Positions 59,944 to 64,000 of a stretch of 64,000 bases of DNA are shown here, piece after piece. Positions within the stretch are counted from its first letter, which is position 1; each line of letters starts with the position of its first letter. Source of the stretch: Lethocerus indicus (Eukaryota > Arthropoda > Insecta > Hemiptera > Belostomatidae); assembly GCA_019843655.1 (NCBI GenBank), contig JACDQD010000001.1, positions 47,364,443-47,428,442 of the forward strand, read 5' to 3'. A program made the position numbers and the translations under genes. The notes beneath the pieces are model-generated. The model was not told the DNA's origin and did no database searches. It saw nothing but the letters and a program-made list of their open reading frames with translations.

Positions 59944-61105
59944 CCGCCCAATCTTCGGAGGAAATTAATTTTTTATTTATTAATTACAAAAAACGAAATA
60001 GGTGTCAAACCGAGGATTATATTTCTGTACCGGAGCTACTTATAAGGTAAAAAAAGCGTTGTACGAAACCGGACCGACGTTACAATTAAATTAGCGTGGA
60101 TTCCAAACTGGTTATACCGGCTCTCGCTTTTTTGCTATGGCTCTTTTATTTATTTATTTCATTTTTCTTCGGGTTTTTTATTTATTTTTTATTAGGGGCA
60201 ATTTCAAAAATAATCTTCAAGGCCGAAACATCTCGGGGGGGGGCGGAGTTACCCGGGGACGGCGATCCTTCGCCCGCATTTATCGAAAATCGCTCCACCT
60301 CTCGAGATCCGGGGAAAATTTATTTTTGATTCTCTTTCTGTTTTTGAATATTTGCATAATTTTTATGTTTTGCGACCGTAGATAGTCACCCGGGGATATA
60401 ATAAAACGCTGGATATCCGAAATCATTTTCGATTTGAGTCTCCATACAACTAAAAACATCGCGAGGGTAAAAAATGAAAGCGAATAGCATTGCATTTTCA
60501 GCGTCCTATCAGACCTATCAGCGTCACTATCGCTATACCGATACTGAAAATAACATCGCTTTGGCTCTTACAAAGTATTTATTTCATATATTTTTGTACA
60601 CTGTAATTATATGTTTCAGATACATGTTTACAATTACCATATGTGTAGATTTAACAGTTCAAAAATGAACACTTAACTCTTTGAACATGAACACTTAGGT
60701 CTTTCTCGAACTTAAAACTAGTTAACAAATGAATAATAACTTGAATAATTATCAAAATAGCCCAATTGGGAATTGGGCCTCGGGGACCCTCGCCAAACAT
60801 TTTTTTAAAAACACCTGTCTAAAGGATTTATTGAAAAAAACTAATGTTCTATAGCTCGAACTCTATAGTATTATATCTTTACAGAAGGAAATGTTGGTAT
60901 GGTGGAGCTTTCAAACCACTCGAAACCTATTCAAGGGCACCACAACCTATTTCGGGACCGAAGGGTTCGCTATAGGCGCGTGCCCAACGCACCTGCTCCG
61001 GCCCGAGTCCGAACCCGAGGTTCATTATTTGGGCCGGCCGACGGCATTAATTCTGTAACGGGCAGTGAAAATTGTTTTTTTCCAGAAACTTCTATATTCT
61101 ATCTA
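59944..61105. other. Unassigned intergenic DNA
   Basis: No gene or repeat recognised. T-rich hydrophobic frames at 60.1-60.4 kb are composition effects. Confidence 0.4.
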
Positions 61106-61166
61106 ACACACACACGCGCGCACACAAACACACACACACGCACACACACACACGCGCACACACACA
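61106..61166. repeat. Interrupted (CA)n/(CG) microsatellite
   Basis: CA units with several CGCG interruptions. It lies inside a 136-codon plus frame that is otherwise unrecognised. Confidence 0.93.
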
Positions 61167-61349
61167 TATTCTCCGTCACTGGAGCACTTGCACCGGGCGA
61201 AGGCAGGTTGTCGACGGATCGTCGGGGACTAATGAAAATGCTGAGATATTATTCTCGGGCGAGCCTGGTGCATATGCACCTGTTCGGCACCGGCCCAAAC
61301 CGCTCCTAAAAGCAACAAATACCTAACTATAAATTTGTTTTCAACTTTT

Positions 61350-61560
61350 TCATTATCACAACTTCAAAATACAATAAGCGACATTGATGTCTCAGCACTA
61401 TTAACGAGTGGACAATAACGGAGGAGAAACCGACTGGCTTTCTCCCTTTATTCTAAAATTTTATTCATTTATTTTTCTGGCCTATTTAGATCACGTGGTA
61501 GACTTCCTTTTCAGGCGTCTGTAAGGAACGTTTGGGATGTCGGGTGAGCGATAAAGTACC
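61350..61560 (+). repeat. Dispersed repeat family C, most complete copy
   Basis: CACAACTTCAAAATACAATA, AGCGACATTGATGTCTCAGC, GGAGAAACCGACTGGCTTTC, TTTATTTTTCTGGCCTATTT, TCACGTGGTAGACTTCC and CAGGCGTCTGTAAGGAACGT. It joins the upstream half (shared with 55.3 kb) and the downstream half (shared with 49.4 and 9.6 kb), defining a family of at least 200 bp. Confidence 0.75.
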
Positions 61561-63619
61561 GATAATTGTTATGTTTTTTTTTAATAATCCGCCGTTAAAT
61601 ATATATTCGCGTTATTTTATTCCGTTTTTAAATCCCGGCTTTGCTTTTTAATGTATTCCCACGGATTTATTTGTCCGCGCAAAACTGGCCGAAAGTCGCG
61701 GTTTGTGATAAGGAGGGAGAGCTTATCCTTACTTACGACTAGCTTACGAGTCGTGGCATGAAGCATTCTGTAGGCACATCGCTGTTATTCTGCGCGAGGG
61801 CGGATAGCCGGCGGGTAGTAATTCGGTATAATATTCCTATAGGTCTCTTTGTTCGGCAATAGGAGTGTGTTACGGTCCGTCCGCTCGGCGACTCGAATCG
61901 AATGGCTCGAACGTTGACGAGATGGGATTATAAAACGGTGCGGAGTGTTTTCGTCCGTATCACGGGACCGAAAACTATGACTGGTACTCCCCGCATTATC
62001 ACCGGTCACTTCCCAACCCTCCCGACAGAATAACGAGGAGATGGTCGCGTCCTCCTTCGACGAAGATGACACTTCGGCCTGCCGATTCGTGTCCGTTTGT
62101 CCGTCCATTCCGTCATTGTGTTGGACAATAAAAACGATACAATATCCCGAAAACAATAACGTTTATAGAAAGAACCGAAAATGAAACTGGACATACTGGA
62201 ACTTAGCCGACAAATGAATAAGATAACGGAAAAGCTACCGTTATCTCTATCGAAAAAGATGGTGCGTTGAAAGAAAAAAAAACAACGAAATTATAAGTCC
62301 ATCTTTTGCGTTCTTGGGTCACCGGGTGGAATGAATAAGATCGATTGTATTGAAAATTAAGAACTAAAAACAATAAAGAACGACAATACGCTCCAATTAA
62401 TGAGTTATCAACACTTAAACTGGAGCTGACCTATTCCGGTTGAATTTCGCGGTCTCTCCCCGAAGCCCCTCGTAGTAGCAAAATCAGGACTAATGTGTAA
62501 TCAGTTCAGCTTCCCCCGGAAAATCGATAAACAAAATGTATTTATATTAATGTTGAAATAAAGAATTAAGACGAATTAAATTATACAAATATAGCTTTTT
62601 AAGCCTATTAAAAGTAGTTTAATTAGCATTGAGAAGAACTGTCTAATCTTATTAAGAAAACATTTTACGCTTCATTAAGGTGGAATAATTTTCTCTCCCT
62701 TATAAGAGATTTTAAAGAAAATACCCTCGGGGGGACATTCACGCGATTAGAAATTTGAATTTAATATTTCATATTAGTGCTTGTATCACACTGTTGCTTA
62801 TTGTATTTTTTTCCATTTGCAACAATAGAAAAGAGAGAGAAAAAAAATCATATTAGTTAATAAAAGTATATAACATTTAGGACTGTGAGAGTAGAGAAAA
62901 ATCGATGATTGTCATCTTTTACACATTATTATATAGCTTAATAATTAATTATTGTATTTTAGTTCTCTGGATGAAATGTAATATTCCGTTTCTTTTAATG
63001 CATATTCTCTATTCTATGGGAATAGAAATTCAGTGGGGGGCACGAATATCGAGTCGCTCCGCAAATTAATTTTTTTCTCGATTTTATGAGCATAAAATAC
63101 CCGAGTTGTTTATGCGGTTAGCAAAATTAGATTCCCCGTTGTATTATTTTACGCGTTCCTTGAACCCGTCCCAACGCCGGCCCTTGTAATACGATCCCCC
63201 CTATTATTATTTTATAGCTTCGTAACTGCACGTTGTATTTTATTTTTACGCTAGTCCTACTAATGTCTATCCCAGAGATAGATATGTAGATAGAGAGAGA
63301 GATTCTTTTTAGTTTTTTTTTAAACGAAAACATCACATGTAATGATTCGGCTATAAAGTACAGGCGATTGAGGGACAAATGTTTGCTACTGAAACCGAAA
63401 GCCCGCCGAACAATGTCTCGGGTGTTAACAAAGTTTATTTCGGTCGAACAAGCTTTCGCTAACCACTGCCCCTCCCGCCGGCCGTTACACAAAAAACGTT
63501 GCACGATCCGCCGCAGAGAAAGTCACTCGTCCCATATACTCGGGTAAGGGTATAATCGCGGCCGGAACTGAGACCACTTCAATCGAAATACAGACACTGA
63601 ACAAGAACTCAGAGTTTAG
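61561..63619. other. Unassigned intergenic DNA
   Basis: Minus frames of 123 codons (61785-62156) and 125 codons (63127-63504) have no recognisable domain. No repeat assigned. Confidence 0.35.
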
Positions 63620-63620
63620 C

Positions 63621-63983
63621 TATTTAAATTTGCCTGACCCAGTTAATATTAATGACCTCGGGACTTCTTCTTCAACAAAATATGCATACGGAATATAATA
63701 AAGAATGTTTTCTAAGACACGATTTTGAATGGGCAATGGACAAATTCTACCCATCCCTTTACGTTAGTTGGCGATAATCAGAGGCAGTATGTGTCGGGAT
63801 CTTCAGAATGGAAATAGATTTTAAGTCGGTTAATTTTTAAATTCTACAGTCGAGAAATATTTCGCCTAAGGAGGGCCGTTTAAACATTTAAATTCGCCTA
63901 GCCCGGTTAATATTAAAACACCGGATCGCTTCTTCAACTGACAGGCATGAGGAATAAAATCCGCATTTAAAATATTTATTTCG
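63621..63983 (+). repeat. Imperfect direct repeat, 264 bp spacing
   Basis: ATTTAAATTTGCCTGACCCA plus GTTAATATTAA (63622) and ATTTAAATTCGCCTAGCCCG plus GTTAATATTAA (63886). Both continue to CTTCTTCAAC and GGAATA(t/a)AA. More units may lie beyond the window end. Confidence 0.65.
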
Positions 63984-64000
63984 ATGAAGCGATAAAACTG

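Overview
The window looks like repeat-dense, gene-poor nuclear DNA of an invertebrate animal, most likely an arthropod and possibly an insect. Supporting signs are high A+T with CpG abundant across most of the window, long AT, CA and CT microsatellites, many decayed Jockey-type non-LTR retrotransposon ends, Penelope-like element (PLE) remnants with a GIY-YIG endonuclease, and a short TTAGG run (the usual arthropod telomere unit). No host protein-coding gene, rRNA or tRNA could be supported. ATG or alternative-start frames of 60-150 codons exist, but none carries a domain I recognise, and several are microsatellites or minisatellites read as protein.

Layout. 1-3.4 kb: unassigned AT-rich DNA with one inverted repeat and one direct repeat. 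3.5-9.7 kb: a pile-up of broken repeats (two Jockey lineages in both orientations, the 'GATGGCGAG...GAAACCGG' repeat, families C and D). 10.4-10.8 kb: a roughly 350 bp foldback. 11-21 kb: mostly unassigned, with isolated repeat relics. 21.1-23.3 kb: GC-richer, with a 134-codon stop-free frame and a CpG-dense block. 24.5 and 28.6-29.3 kb: two PLE 3' ends on opposite strands. 34.5-35.4 kb: one Jockey copy split by a second of opposite orientation. 35.4-38.6 kb: an abrupt CpG-poor, AT-rich block. 40.2-43.2 kb: a 3 kb degenerate minisatellite. 43.6-45.1 kb: further local duplications. 46-64 kb: unassigned DNA with foldback copies of the GATGGCGAG repeat, more Jockey relics and family C copies.

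The window is best explained as layers of retroelement 3' ends. At least nine Jockey pieces fall into two groups by their 3' untranslated regions (called A and B here). The short 'CTGAnGATGGCGAG...CCGAAACCGG' motif occurs about a dozen times. It has the core order of a minimal hammerhead ribozyme and occurs either singly or as head-to-head inverted pairs. A related motif lies just past the PLE stop codon. The most interesting points are this motif family, a 29 bp piece of it flanked by a perfect 33 bp direct repeat, the CpG-poor block and the 32 bp minisatellite with its higher-order pattern. All alignments were made by eye, so boundaries are approximate.
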